Source: an archaeon
GTDB lineage: Archaea > Thermoproteota > Nitrososphaeria > Nitrososphaerales > Gagatemarchaeaceae
NCBI GenBank assembly: GCA_021819035.1
Contig: JAKASL010000001.1
Span: 806,001-870,000, forward strand
Direction: 5' to 3'
Length of the DNA stretch: 64,000 nucleotides
Shown here: positions 17,621 to 25,834 of the stretch, piece by piece
Layout of the letters: the number at the start of each line of letters is the position of its first letter
Numbering within the stretch: position 1 is the first letter of the stretch
Program-made: the position numbers and the translations under genes
The notes under the pieces: model-generated
What the model was told of the DNA's origin: nothing
Seen by the model: only the letters and a program-made list of their open reading frames with translations
Databases searched by the model: none

Positions 17621-20335
17621 ATGAAGCCCCGCCGGGCCCTCCCGCCGCTCGCCGTCGCCGCATCCCTGGCCTGCGCCCTCCTTGTCATCGGGCCCCTGCC
17701 TGCGCACCTCCCGTCCCCCCCTGGCGAACCCGCCCTCGTCCCGACCAGGGCGTGCTCCTGCGCCCCCCTGGCAGCCGGCGGCGCCCCGCGCTTCGGGGTC
17801 AGGAGCCCCCCTATCTACCACAACTACGACGAGCAGGTCGGGGTCACATTCACCCAGAGCTTCACCTCGATCGAGTACAACGTGACGGCCATGCCGCAGA
17901 CAGACCCTGCGCTGGGGACGGGCCCAGCGTACCTGGTCAACGGCCTGTCCAACAAGGGGTACTGGTACCAGGTCGGGGTCTCCTGGGACTGGGCGCCGGG
18001 GGACACCCTCGGGACCGGCCTGGCCATGAGCTACGAGGTCTTCGACACCCACGGGAACTCGGTCTACCCCACAGACGGACAGGGCGGGCTGGGGGCCTTC
18101 TCGGGGCCTGTGAACCCCGGGGACATAGTCCTCCTCGACCTCTACTTCTCGAACTCGTCGGGGGACGTCGTCATGCAGGTCTACGACGTGACCACGGGGG
18201 CGTCGGCTTCGGAGGCCTACCCAGCCTTCGGGGCGACCTACTTCGTGGGGCTCCCGGCCTCGGTGGCGAACTCCAACGGCTTCTTCACCGGGCTGATGAC
18301 CGAGTGGTACCACGGCCTCCCATACTTCGCCGACGAGGCACCCGCCGCCTACACCGAGTCCGGGAGCGGCCCGACCTCGGCGTGGATGTGGATGGACGAG
18401 TTCAACGCAAGCAACTACACCCCGATATTCGCGAGCAACACGACCGCCCCGGTCCAACTGGGCGCCCGCCCTCTCCAGGGGTTCTCCTACAACGGGACCA
18501 CGGAGTACGCAGACGCGACCGAGTTCGTGACCGGGGCCCTCCCCAACCCGGCCGCGGCGGCGTCGGCCGTCCCCCTCGTGCTCTCCTACGGCGTCCGCGG
18601 GGACGCCGTCGGCTGGTCCCCCCCGGAGCTGAGCTACGTCTCGGGGGGCGAGCCCGAGTCGGTCGCGCTGACAGGGGAGCCGACCCTCTACTTCCCCGAC
18701 AGGGGGACGGGGTGGAGCGTCGCCCCTGTCCTGGGGGGGTCCAACAGCACCGTGAGGTGGGCCACAGACCAGGAGGTCGCCGGGGTCGCCTCCTCCCCGG
18801 CGTCGGCCGCCCTGGCATACTATGGCCAGGCCCTGGTCGACTTCGGGTTCTCCGTCGCAGGGGGCGGCTCCGGCTACTCCCCTCCCACGGTCAACTACAC
18901 CTCCTTCGGGGGGGCGGCCACGGCCGCCGCGGGGGAGGGGGTCTGGGCAGACCTCGGGGGCGGCTACAGATACCAGAGCCCCCTCCAGGGCTCCACAGGG
19001 GCGGAGAGGTGGTCCACAAAGTCGGCCGGGACCGTCTTGCGGCCGGGTCAGATTGACGCCGCCTACTACCACCAGTACCTTGTCACCTTCGACGTGAGCT
19101 TCAGGGGCACGGCGATCATCCCCGCCCTTTCTGTCGAGTCCGTCTCCGCAGGGAAGCCCTACACAGCAGGGGTGGTCCCAGGGACCAACGGGATGTGGCT
19201 CGACGCCGGGGCGACGTACTCCTTCCCAGCCACCATGCCCTTCGGGACCGGACAGCGGTTCCTCCTGAACGGGACGTCCTCGGGGGAGGTCGCCGGGAGC
19301 TCCACTGTAAATGTGGTCTACGAGCACCAGTTCTACGAGGGGGTTGCGGGGTCCGCCCCCGCCGGAGGGGTGGTCACGCCGGCGGCGGGGTGGTACGACT
19401 CTGGGACGGTCCTACAGCTGGACGCCGTCCCGTCCCAGGGGTGGCAGTTCGAAGGGTGGCAGGGGGGAGGACCAGGCTCCGTGTCCGGCCCGCAGCCGAG
19501 CCTCACCCTCATCGTGGGACCGGGCGCCCCGTCCAACGAGACGGCTGTCTTCTACCCTGGGGTCGAGATCAGCGCCCAAGGCCCATCCTCAGTGGCCTAC
19601 GTCGACGGGAGCGTGTCTGGGACGGTCCAGCCAGGACGAGAGGAGGCGGTGTACCTCCCCCCTGAGACGGTGCTGAGCATCAAGGGGTCGAGCTTCCCGC
19701 CATGGACGACCTTCTCAGGGTGGAGCGGCGCTGTCAACACGTCGTCCTCCGCTGCCACGGTCTACGTCGCCGGCCCCCTGTCCGTCACCGCGAGCTCAGG
19801 CTATGACCCTGCCGGGGTCGCCGGGTCCCTCCTCCTTCTGGCGGTGGGAGCCTGGGTCGGAGTGGCTGTCTGGAGGCGTCGCGCGGGGCGCACCCCCAAG
19901 GGCCCCACTGAGGCCAGCGTCGCCCGATCAGCCGAAGACCTCTATCCAGTTCCCGTCAGGGTCCTTGACGTAGTAGATCCCTCTGACCCCGTCCTTGTCC
20001 TCGGGGGTCAGGGCCGGTTCGGCCCCCTCCGAGACCAGCCTGTCGAAGACGGCGCGGGGGTCCTTCGCGGTGAAGCCTATGTGGTCCAGCCCCTCGCCCG
20101 GGACGTACCTGGTGGCGTAAGGGGAGCCAGGGGGATACCAGTTCAGCTCCAGCCTCTGGCGCGTCCTGGGGTCGGCGAGGAGGACCCACACCCCGCCGTG
20201 GCTCATCTTGCCGCGGCGCTGCTCCTTCAGCCCAAGAAGACCGGCGTAGAAGCCGAGCGACCGTTCGAGGTCTGTGACCCTGATCCCGAAGTACCTGAGA
20301 CCCATGGGCCTCCCCGCCCGCGGGCCGTTACTTAG
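17621..20335 (+). CDS. Large secreted surface protein with InlB-type repeats; 3' end suspect
   Basis: The N-terminus has a signal peptide (residues 5-30). A globular domain of about 250 residues follows (YLVNGLSNKGYWYQVGVSWD region, thermopsin-like in flavour but without visible catalytic Asp motifs). Next come several YHQY/YEHQ-type strands and divergent InlB B-repeats (GWYDSGTVLQLDAVPSQGWQ, FEGWQGG). A membrane helix with WRRRAGR lies near residue 750 (about 19815-19890). After that anchor the frame stays open for 440 bases and covers the whole VOC gene on the other strand. One extra base in the C5 run at 19892-19896 would place a TGA at 19909, so the real protein probably ends there. TATA CGTTAATATC at 17591-17600. 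Confidence 0.8.
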   Translation: MKPRRALPPLAVAASLACALLVIGPLPAHLPSPPGEPALVPTRACSCAPLAAGGAPRFGVRSPPIYHNYDEQVGVTFTQSFTSIEYNVTAMPQTDPALGTGPAYLVNGLSNKGYWYQVGVSWDWAPGDTLGTGLAMSYEVFDTHGNSVYPTDGQGGLGAFSGPVNPGDIVLLDLYFSNSSGDVVMQVYDVTTGASASEAYPAFGATYFVGLPASVANSNGFFTGLMTEWYHGLPYFADEAPAAYTESGSGPTSAWMWMDEFNASNYTPIFASNTTAPVQLGARPLQGFSYNGTTEYADATEFVTGALPNPAAAASAVPLVLSYGVRGDAVGWSPPELSYVSGGEPESVALTGEPTLYFPDRGTGWSVAPVLGGSNSTVRWATDQEVAGVASSPASAALAYYGQALVDFGFSVAGGGSGYSPPTVNYTSFGGAATAAAGEGVWADLGGGYRYQSPLQGSTGAERWSTKSAGTVLRPGQIDAAYYHQYLVTFDVSFRGTAIIPALSVESVSAGKPYTAGVVPGTNGMWLDAGATYSFPATMPFGTGQRFLLNGTSSGEVAGSSTVNVVYEHQFYEGVAGSAPAGGVVTPAAGWYDSGTVLQLDAVPSQGWQFEGWQGGGPGSVSGPQPSLTLIVGPGAPSNETAVFYPGVEISAQGPSSVAYVDGSVSGTVQPGREEAVYLPPETVLSIKGSSFPPWTTFSGWSGAVNTSSSAATVYVAGPLSVTASSGYDPAGVAGSLLLLAVGAWVGVAVWRRRAGRTPKGPTEASVARSAEDLYPVPVRVLDVVDPSDPVLVLGGQGRFGPLRDQPVEDGAGVLRGEAYVVQPLARDVPGGVRGARGIPVQLQPLARPGVGEEDPHPAVAHLAAALLLQPKKTGVEAERPFEVCDPDPEVPETHGPPRPRAVT
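19928..20305 (-). CDS. VOC-family (glyoxalase-like) protein
   Basis: A complete 125-residue vicinal-oxygen-chelate protein with two beta-alpha-beta-beta-beta modules. The first is LRYFGIRVTDLERSLGFYAGLLG and the second LDHIGFTAKDPRAVFDRLVS, ending KDPDGNWIEVFG. Likely metal ligands are in strand 1, His of LDHIGF and Glu of WIEVFG. The family includes lactoylglutathione lyases, dioxygenases and epimerases, and the substrate is unknown. Start ATG 20305. Its coding looks real, so the overlapping frame on the plus strand is the doubtful one. Confidence 0.88.
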   Translation of the reverse strand: MGLRYFGIRVTDLERSLGFYAGLLGLKEQRRGKMSHGGVWVLLADPRTRQRLELNWYPPGSPYATRYVPGEGLDHIGFTAKDPRAVFDRLVSEGAEPALTPEDKDGVRGIYYVKDPDGNWIEVFG

Positions 20336-20409
20336 CTTCGAAAGGAAGCGCAGGTGCCCCCCTGGGCTGGACGCCTGGAGGCTTTTATGGGATGGCGGCG
20401 TGCCAGGGC

Positions 20410-20595
20410 ATGAAGACTGCGTCCAGGTTCCGCCTGTACCCTGACTGCGAGCAGGAGCGGGAACCGCTGGGGATGGTCGAGGCGGGGAGGAGGCTCTGGA
20501 ACGGCGCGCTCACCCGCCCCAAATGGCGCCGGGAGGAGCAGCCTCTCTCCATGTCATACGGCCAGCAGCGCCGGATGCTCGCTGCCGAGGCGGGC
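20410..20595 (+). pseudogene. tnpB: Relic of IS200/IS605-type tnpB (N-terminal piece)
   Basis: The frame from ATG 20410 reads MKTASRFRLYPDCEQEREPL and then RRLWNGALTRPKWRREEQ and MSYGQQRRML. This is the N-terminal helical domain of TnpB (typically K-x-R-x-YP-x3-Q-E and W-N-x-A). After about 62 codons the similarity ends. The rest of the roughly 400-residue protein, including the RuvC motifs, is absent, and what follows up to 20740 is low-information sequence. An old insertion-sequence scar between the VOC gene and the AAA-DUF4143 gene. Confidence 0.6.
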
Positions 20596-20760
20596 CCCTG
20601 CGGCGAGGGTTGTCCTCGGGTCCAAGGCCAGGGCCTCGGGCGCCGAGGTGACTTGTTCCACAATCAAGGCCCGAGGCGAAGGCGGTCAGCGGTGACCCGC
20701 ACATCAGGGATTGGCGGAGGGCGACAGCCTAGCTGAGCGCAGCGGCATCCGTACTGAAAT

Positions 20761-20787
20761 GGTACGAAAAACGTTAATATTCGTACC
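20761..20787 (+). promoter_or_regulatory. TATA box embedded in an 8-bp inverted repeat (possible operator)
   Basis: GGTACGAA (20761-20768) and TTCGTACC (20780-20787) form a perfect 8-bp inverted repeat with an 11-base spacer. The spacer holds most of the TATA box ACGTTAATAT (20771-20780), 22-31 bases before the GTG at 20802. A repressor bound here would block TBP. Confidence 0.55.
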
Positions 20788-20801
20788 GAGCCAGTACATA
20801 C

Positions 20802-22049
20802 GTGCAAACAGAAGATAGCCTCGTCACCCTCAACCAATGGTGGACTTCCGGAGCGATACCTGAGACGCTGGCCAGGAGGTATAGGCGGCGCGTGTTCCCA
20901 GAGGTCCGCAGGCTTTTCACCTCGCACCGGCAGATCCTCCTGCTGACAGGCCTGAGACGGGTCGGAAAGAGCACCATCGTCTACCAGCTGATCTCGGACC
21001 TCCTGAAGGAGGAGGACCCCAGGAGCCTGCTCTACTACACCTTCGACGCGGGTGCCGCCGACATCGTCGCCATCCTGGACGCCTACACGAAAGCGACAGG
21101 CCGTGACTGGAGGAACGAGAGGGTGTTCCTGTTCCTCGACGAGATACAGAAGCTGGAAGGCTGGAGCGGCCAGTTGAAGATGCTCTACGACTCGTTTGCG
21201 AACCTCAGGGTGGTCGCGTCGGGGTCGGCTTCGCTCAGGCTGCATAAGGAGGCACTCGACAGCCTCGCAGGGAGGCACTTCTCCCTGGACGTCCCGCCGC
21301 TCAGCATAGTCGAGTTCTACGAGCTGAAGCATGGGAAAGAGGTAGACAGAGCAGAGCTCTACGCGAGCAGGATCGGGTCGGAGCTGGACCGCTACCTGAG
21401 GAGGCCCTTTCCGGAGATAGTGGGCTGGGAAGAGGAGAGGGACGTCAGAGAGTACGTCAGGGAGCAGGTGGTCTCCAAGGTCGTGAGGGGGGACATCCCG
21501 GACACCTTTTCGAAGGCGAACCACGCGCTCCTCGAAGGGCTGCTCTCCGTCTTCTACTCGAGGCCCGGCATGATCCTGAGCGTCGACAGTCTCGCAAGAG
21601 AGTTCCGCGTCAGCAAGACCACGCTGGAGAACCACCTCTTCTTCCTTGAATTCTCGATGTTGATCAGGCTGGTCAGGAACTTCAGGCCGAGCAGGATGTC
21701 TGAGTCGAGGAAGCTGAAGAAGGTGTATCCTTACTGCCTGGCCCTCGCCCTCTCCCACAACAGCCTGGAGAAAGGCCTGGTCTACGAGTCGGCCGTGGCG
21801 GACATCCTGGACGCGAAGAACTACTGGAGGGCCGGCGGCAATGAGGTCGACTTCATACTCAGGGAACCGCTCAGGGCCGTCGAAGTCAAGAGCGGCGAGA
21901 GAGTCGACTCGCGCGACCTTGACGGCGTCAGGCGCTTCGCGGAAAAATTCGCCGCCAAGGGCCTGGTCGTGTACGCCGGACCGGCCGGAGAGGTCCGAGG
22001 GATAGCGCTGGTCCCCCTGACAGATTTCCTCATCCGCCCTATGGTGTAG
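20802..22049 (+). CDS. AAA ATPase with C-terminal DUF4143
   Basis: A 415-residue ATPase of the widespread archaeal AAA_14/DUF4143 group. Walker A is LLTGLRRVGKSTIVYQL (about residue 48), Walker B VFLFLDEIQKLEGW and sensor VVASGSASLRL. A winged-helix part follows (VDSLAREFRVSKTTLENHLF), then a C-terminal nuclease-like fold NEVDFILREPLRAVEVKSGE with the D-x-E-V-K pattern of PD-(D/E)xK enzymes. The role of these ATPases is unproven. GTG 20802 is fixed by its promoter. Base composition is close to its neighbours, but such genes are often mobile and this one abuts a tnpB relic. Confidence 0.9.
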   Translation: MQTEDSLVTLNQWWTSGAIPETLARRYRRRVFPEVRRLFTSHRQILLLTGLRRVGKSTIVYQLISDLLKEEDPRSLLYYTFDAGAADIVAILDAYTKATGRDWRNERVFLFLDEIQKLEGWSGQLKMLYDSFANLRVVASGSASLRLHKEALDSLAGRHFSLDVPPLSIVEFYELKHGKEVDRAELYASRIGSELDRYLRRPFPEIVGWEEERDVREYVREQVVSKVVRGDIPDTFSKANHALLEGLLSVFYSRPGMILSVDSLAREFRVSKTTLENHLFFLEFSMLIRLVRNFRPSRMSESRKLKKVYPYCLALALSHNSLEKGLVYESAVADILDAKNYWRAGGNEVDFILREPLRAVEVKSGERVDSRDLDGVRRFAEKFAAKGLVVYAGPAGEVRGIALVPLTDFLIRPMV

Positions 22050-22188
22050 CGCCGGTGCGTGACGCTGCGAGACCCGGTTGACTGACCCGGCGGGGGAATC
22101 AATCGATCCATGGGCGCCGCGCCTGCTGCTGCGCCCTCACCCCTAGCGGGGGGTCCTCCCTGGAGGGGCTCGGCCAGGCCTTGCTATC

Positions 22189-23085
22189 CTAGGTGGAGGT
22201 CGAGGTCGCGGAGGCCGGCACCACTGGCGCAGGGATGGTCGCGACGTAGAACCCTCCTATCCCTTCGCCCGTCGTATCGCCGGGCGCCTTGTCGTGCGCC
22301 CATGTGAACAGCGCGTACCCGCCGAAGGTCACTATCTTCGTGGAGTTGTACGGGGTGATGGTCCCGAACGACGAAGCGCTCAGCCCCGGCGGGAGGGAGA
22401 GGCTCGGCGTGTAGAAGACAGGCCAGTTCGCCTCGCAGAGCGGGACGTCGCATGTCGTCGTCCCGCTGTTGGGTGTGTCGGTGGATCGGAAGTAAAGCGT
22501 GAACCCTGTGCTGTTGGTCAGGTACAGGCCCACAGACGCCTTGTAGGCGATGCCGACGCTGTAAGCCGGTCCCCCGATGATCTGCCCCCCGCTCTGCTGC
22601 AGGGTCGGCGGGATGGCGTACCACATCCCCCCGAAGTGGTCTATCCCCTCTCCGAGGGTGCTCCCGGCGCTCTTGTCAGGGGCGAAGAAATAGAGCGGCC
22701 ACCCGTTGTAGGCGGTCTGCTTGCTCCCGTCGGAGCGCGTGATCACAGAAAAGCTCGACGCGTTCAGTCCTGTGGGGACCTTAACGATGGGGGCGTAGAA
22801 CGGAGGCCAGATGGACGTGCAGGGCCCGGTGCAGGCGCTCGACCCGCTCCCCGGTGTGTCCGCGCCGAACATGTAGAGGGCGAACCCGGTGCCGTTGGTG
22901 AGGTAGTACCCTACCCCCGGCTTGTAGGCTATGTTCACGGAGTAACCGCTGGTCGCCGTGGCCGTGCTGACCTCTGTCGTGGTCGTCGTGCTCGTCCTTG
23001 GGTAGGCGAGGAGGTAGCCCGTCCCGGCTGCGAATATTATCGTAAGGACCACGAAGACAGCGGCGACGCCCTTGTAGCTCTGCAC
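22189..23085 (-). CDS. Secreted protein with two PF03640-type repeats
   Basis: A 298-residue protein. An N-terminal signal-anchor helix (about residues 8-28) and a Thr/Ser-rich linker lead into two copies of the secreted repeat of unknown function. The first copy has GVGYYLTNGTGFALYMFGAD and TSIWPPFYAP, and the second SVGLYLTNSTGFTLYFRSTD and EANWPVFYTP. Each copy has a cysteine pair before the WP motif. In bacteria this repeat (COG4315) occurs in lipoproteins. The start lies about 30 bases after a TATA box (reverse of TTTTATTACT, 23111-23120). It is divergent from a one-repeat paralogue at 23198. Confidence 0.88.
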   Translation of the reverse strand: MQSYKGVAAVFVVLTIIFAAGTGYLLAYPRTSTTTTTEVSTATATSGYSVNIAYKPGVGYYLTNGTGFALYMFGADTPGSGSSACTGPCTSIWPPFYAPIVKVPTGLNASSFSVITRSDGSKQTAYNGWPLYFFAPDKSAGSTLGEGIDHFGGMWYAIPPTLQQSGGQIIGGPAYSVGIAYKASVGLYLTNSTGFTLYFRSTDTPNSGTTTCDVPLCEANWPVFYTPSLSLPPGLSASSFGTITPYNSTKIVTFGGYALFTWAHDKAPGDTTGEGIGGFYVATIPAPVVPASATSTST

Positions 23086-23197
23086 GGCACGGCCACGGGA
23101 ATCGCCCTGTTTTTATTACTTGCTGACAGGCGGCAGACGGAGCTGGATCACCCGCCCAGCAAGAATTAAATCTGCCTCCAGGGGACAAACAGAGCCC

Positions 23198-23830
23198 GTG
23201 CGAGTCAACCAACACAGCGCCTGGAGGTTCGGTCGCGGTTTCGCCGTAGTATTGGTCGTCGACGTCATAGTCGCCGCAGGGCTGTTCTACGTGGTGGCGA
23301 GCGGGGGGGTGTACAACTTCCTCTACAGCTCTCCGCGCGCGGCCACGACCGCTTCGAGCTCTTCAACCACCGCGGCGGCCTCCAACTCCACCTCCGCCGC
23401 GTCGAACGCCACGGTGGGCGCCACCACTAGCACGTCGTCGGTAGCTTACACCATAGGCGTGGCGACCAGCCCCACCCTGGGGAAGTACCTGGTGGACGGG
23501 GCAGGGTTCACCCTCTACTACTTCGTCCCCGACCAGGTGGGGAACGCCACCTCGCCCCCCGTCAGCCACTGCACGACCGCCCTGAACTGCATCCAGGTGT
23601 GGCCCGTGTTCTACGCACCGACCATAGTCGTCCCCCCTTCGCTTAACGCTAGCTCCTTCACGACGTTCACGCGCGCCGACGGGAGCAAGCAGACCGCCTA
23701 CCTCGGCCACCCGCTCTACCTCTACCTCGGCGACTCCAGCCCCGGCCAGACCAACGGCAACGCCATCAACATCAACGGCGGATACTGGTACGCTGTCCCG
23801 GCGACCCCCGGTGCGACGTTCAACTCCTAG
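23198..23830 (+). CDS. Secreted protein with one PF03640-type repeat
   Basis: A 210-residue paralogue of the divergent neighbour. A membrane anchor at about residues 10-32 is followed by a Ser/Thr/Ala-rich stalk of about 50 residues and one repeat (TLGKYLVDGAGFTLYYFVPD, IQVWPVFYAP, GHPLYLYLGD). GTG 23198 is used because GAATTAAAT at about 23162-23170 lies 28 bases before it; the upstream part of the longer frame overlaps the promoter. Two cysteines (HCTTALNC) probably form a disulfide outside the cell. Function unknown. Confidence 0.87.
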   Translation: MRVNQHSAWRFGRGFAVVLVVDVIVAAGLFYVVASGGVYNFLYSSPRAATTASSSSTTAAASNSTSAASNATVGATTSTSSVAYTIGVATSPTLGKYLVDGAGFTLYYFVPDQVGNATSPPVSHCTTALNCIQVWPVFYAPTIVVPPSLNASSFTTFTRADGSKQTAYLGHPLYLYLGDSSPGQTNGNAININGGYWYAVPATPGATFNS

Positions 23831-23831
23831 G

Positions 23832-24230
23832 CTAGCTTTCGAGCTCCCCGCCAGGGACGAGCAGCTCCACCTTCAGGTATCGGCTCAGCGTCCCGGCCAG
23901 GACGAGGTCTGGCCTCATCTTCCCTGACTCCACCAGGCTTATGACCGAGGCCTTCACGTTGATGGCCCGCCCCAGCTGCTCCTGCGTCATCCCGCGCTTC
24001 TCTCTCGCCTGCTTCACCATGGCCCCGCACCGGGGGTCCACCTCCAGCTCGGGCGCCCTGGGCCGCTGGCTCGGCCTCGGGGAGAGGCGGCTCCGCATCG
24101 AGGGAGGCGGCAGGTACGGCCTCCCCCGCCCGGCGCAGCGAGGGCACACCCTGAGCACCGCGCCGTCTATCGTCACCTTGCTCGGGACGCCGTCGAGGGG
24201 GCGCCCGCAGACCTCACAGGTAAGACCCAT
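23832..24230 (-). CDS. mbf1: Archaeal multiprotein bridging factor aMBF1
   Basis: A 132-residue protein. Its N-terminal zinc ribbon (MGLTCEVCG and VCPRCAG, C-x2-C twice) is joined by a basic linker to a Cro/C1-type helix-turn-helix (MVKQAREKRGMTQEQLGRAI, VKASVISLVESGKMRPDL). This is the aMBF1 architecture. In archaea aMBF1 associates with ribosomes and may act on transcription or translation. The stop lies two bases from the end of the convergent PF03640 gene. ATG 24230. Confidence 0.93.
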   Translation of the reverse strand: MGLTCEVCGRPLDGVPSKVTIDGAVLRVCPRCAGRGRPYLPPPSMRSRLSPRPSQRPRAPELEVDPRCGAMVKQAREKRGMTQEQLGRAINVKASVISLVESGKMRPDLVLAGTLSRYLKVELLVPGGELES

Positions 24231-24337
24231 ACCCTCCTCCGCCCGTCTGCCGCAGAGTCAAACCTTTCCCCGCCCCGTGGGGCCGGCGTTGCGCTAACAA
24301 TGCTAAAGAGGGGGAATCACCCTAACCCGGGGGCTCT

Positions 24338-24817
24338 TTGTCGGGACCCGCCGAGCCTCTCTGGGTGAAGAACGGACCAGCGTTCCCCTACGACGTCTGC
24401 TTCGACTTCCCCAACAGCCGGATCCTCGTCCTGAGGGCGGGGACCCTCGCCTACCGCGGAGGGTTCCTGGGCTCCTTGGCGAGTGGGAGGAGGGGGGCCT
24501 TGATGGAGCAGTACGAGCTCATAGAGGCGCTCACCATCGAGGAGAGGCTGAGCGCGGACAAGGACAGCATCGTCATCCCGTTCAGGAACGTCGTCAAGGT
24601 CGCCTTGGCGAAGCCCTGGGGGAGACCGCCCGTCCTCCGGTTGGAGACGGACCTCACGGAGAGGACCGACCTGGCCCCCAACGGGAGCCCGTACGTGCGG
24701 AAGCACGAGTTCCAGCTCTCGAGCAAGAGGCCCCTGCGCGACGACCAGGTCCGCCAGATCAGGGAAGCGCTCCCCAGGTCAGAGCTCGGCCGGAGGTTCA
24801 AAGACGAGGTCCGCTGA
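24338..24817 (+). CDS. Protein of unknown function
   Basis: A 159-residue soluble protein beginning at TTG 24338. It alternates strands and helices (YDVCFDFPNSRILVLRAGTL; SIVIPFRNVVKVALAKPWGR; KHEFQLSSKRPLRDDQVRQI), which could be a PH-like or GRAM-like barrel. No conserved catalytic motif is evident. It is transcribed away from aMBF1 and toward the flavoprotein gene, which starts 53 bases after its stop. Confidence 0.7.
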   Translation: MSGPAEPLWVKNGPAFPYDVCFDFPNSRILVLRAGTLAYRGGFLGSLASGRRGALMEQYELIEALTIEERLSADKDSIVIPFRNVVKVALAKPWGRPPVLRLETDLTERTDLAPNGSPYVRKHEFQLSSKRPLRDDQVRQIREALPRSELGRRFKDEVR

Positions 24818-24870
24818 CCTGGTCTGACGGTTCCGCCTGCTTTAACTGAGTCCTCCCTTCGTTCCCCGCG

Positions 24871-25800
24871 TTGGACTACGATGCCGTCGTCTGCGGCGCC
24901 GGCCCCGCGGGGGTGACGGTGGCCTCCCTGCTCCGGGGCCGCCGCGTGGTGGTCCTCGACAGCAACCCGTTCTACAAGCCCTGCGGCGAGCTTGTCCTGG
25001 CGTCGGAGGCGAAGGCCTTGGGAGCCAGGGTGACACACAGGGCCCGCGCGGTCGAGGTGCGGACCCCCTACGGGCGGAGGGAGTTCAAGGTGGAGACAGC
25101 GGCGATCGACAAGGCGGGGTGGCTCGAAGCCAGGCTGGCCGCATCCGGGGCCGAGCTTGTCAGGAGCGCCGCGAGGTCCCCCCTGGTGAGCGGGGGGAGC
25201 TGTCGCGGGGTCTACGCGGGCAGGGAGTACCGCGCCCCCTCCACCTACGACTGCACGGGGCCGGCGAGGGCCCTGATATCCCACCTTGTGGGCGCGTCCC
25301 CGCGCGAGTTCGGGTCATGCTACGAAGAGACGCTGGCGAACGGCGACTACGACATACCCACCGTCCTCTACGACACCCGCATCGTCCCGGGGGGGTACGC
25401 CTGGGTCTTCCCGCTGGGGGACGGGACGGCCTACCTCGGGCTCCTCTCCTGGCCCTGGGCCGGGGACCTGAAGGGGAGGCTCAGGAGGGCGGCGAAGGCC
25501 TTCGGGGTGGACGGGTCCAGGCGCCTCGGCAGGAAGGGCTCGAAGCTGTTCATGGGGTTCTCCAGGGACGTCCCTGTCCACGGCCTCTTCGCGGCCGGAG
25601 AGGCCAACGGCTCCGTGGACCCCTACACCGGCTCAGGCATAGTGCAGGCGGTCGTAGACGCCACGAAGTGCGTCCTCGGGGAGAGGAGGAGGTCCGGCTT
25701 CCTGAGGAAGGCATCGTCCCTCGCCCTCAGACAGATCCACCCTGCCTTCCTGCAGGCCCTGGAGGCGGTCCCTGTCCCCTTCGTCGCCTACTACCCCTGA
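24871..25800 (+). CDS. FAD-dependent oxidoreductase, geranylgeranyl-reductase-like
   Basis: A 309-residue flavoprotein with an N-terminal Rossmann motif (YDAVVCGAGPAGVTVASLLRG), then PCGELV, the middle Y-x-WVFPLGDG-type segment (GGYAWVFPLGDGTAYLGLL) and the C-terminal FAD motif VHGLFAAGEANGSVDPYTGSG. This is the pattern of the geranylgeranyl reductase/tetraprenyl reductase family that saturates archaeal isoprenoid chains. It is shorter than characterised enzymes (about 380-400) because the C-terminal domain is reduced. TTG start. Substrate assignment is only by family. Confidence 0.85.
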   Translation: MDYDAVVCGAGPAGVTVASLLRGRRVVVLDSNPFYKPCGELVLASEAKALGARVTHRARAVEVRTPYGRREFKVETAAIDKAGWLEARLAASGAELVRSAARSPLVSGGSCRGVYAGREYRAPSTYDCTGPARALISHLVGASPREFGSCYEETLANGDYDIPTVLYDTRIVPGGYAWVFPLGDGTAYLGLLSWPWAGDLKGRLRRAAKAFGVDGSRRLGRKGSKLFMGFSRDVPVHGLFAAGEANGSVDPYTGSGIVQAVVDATKCVLGERRRSGFLRKASSLALRQIHPAFLQALEAVPVPFVAYYP

Positions 25801-25834
25801 GCCCCTCGCCTGCCTCGCCCCCCGTCGGCGGGGT

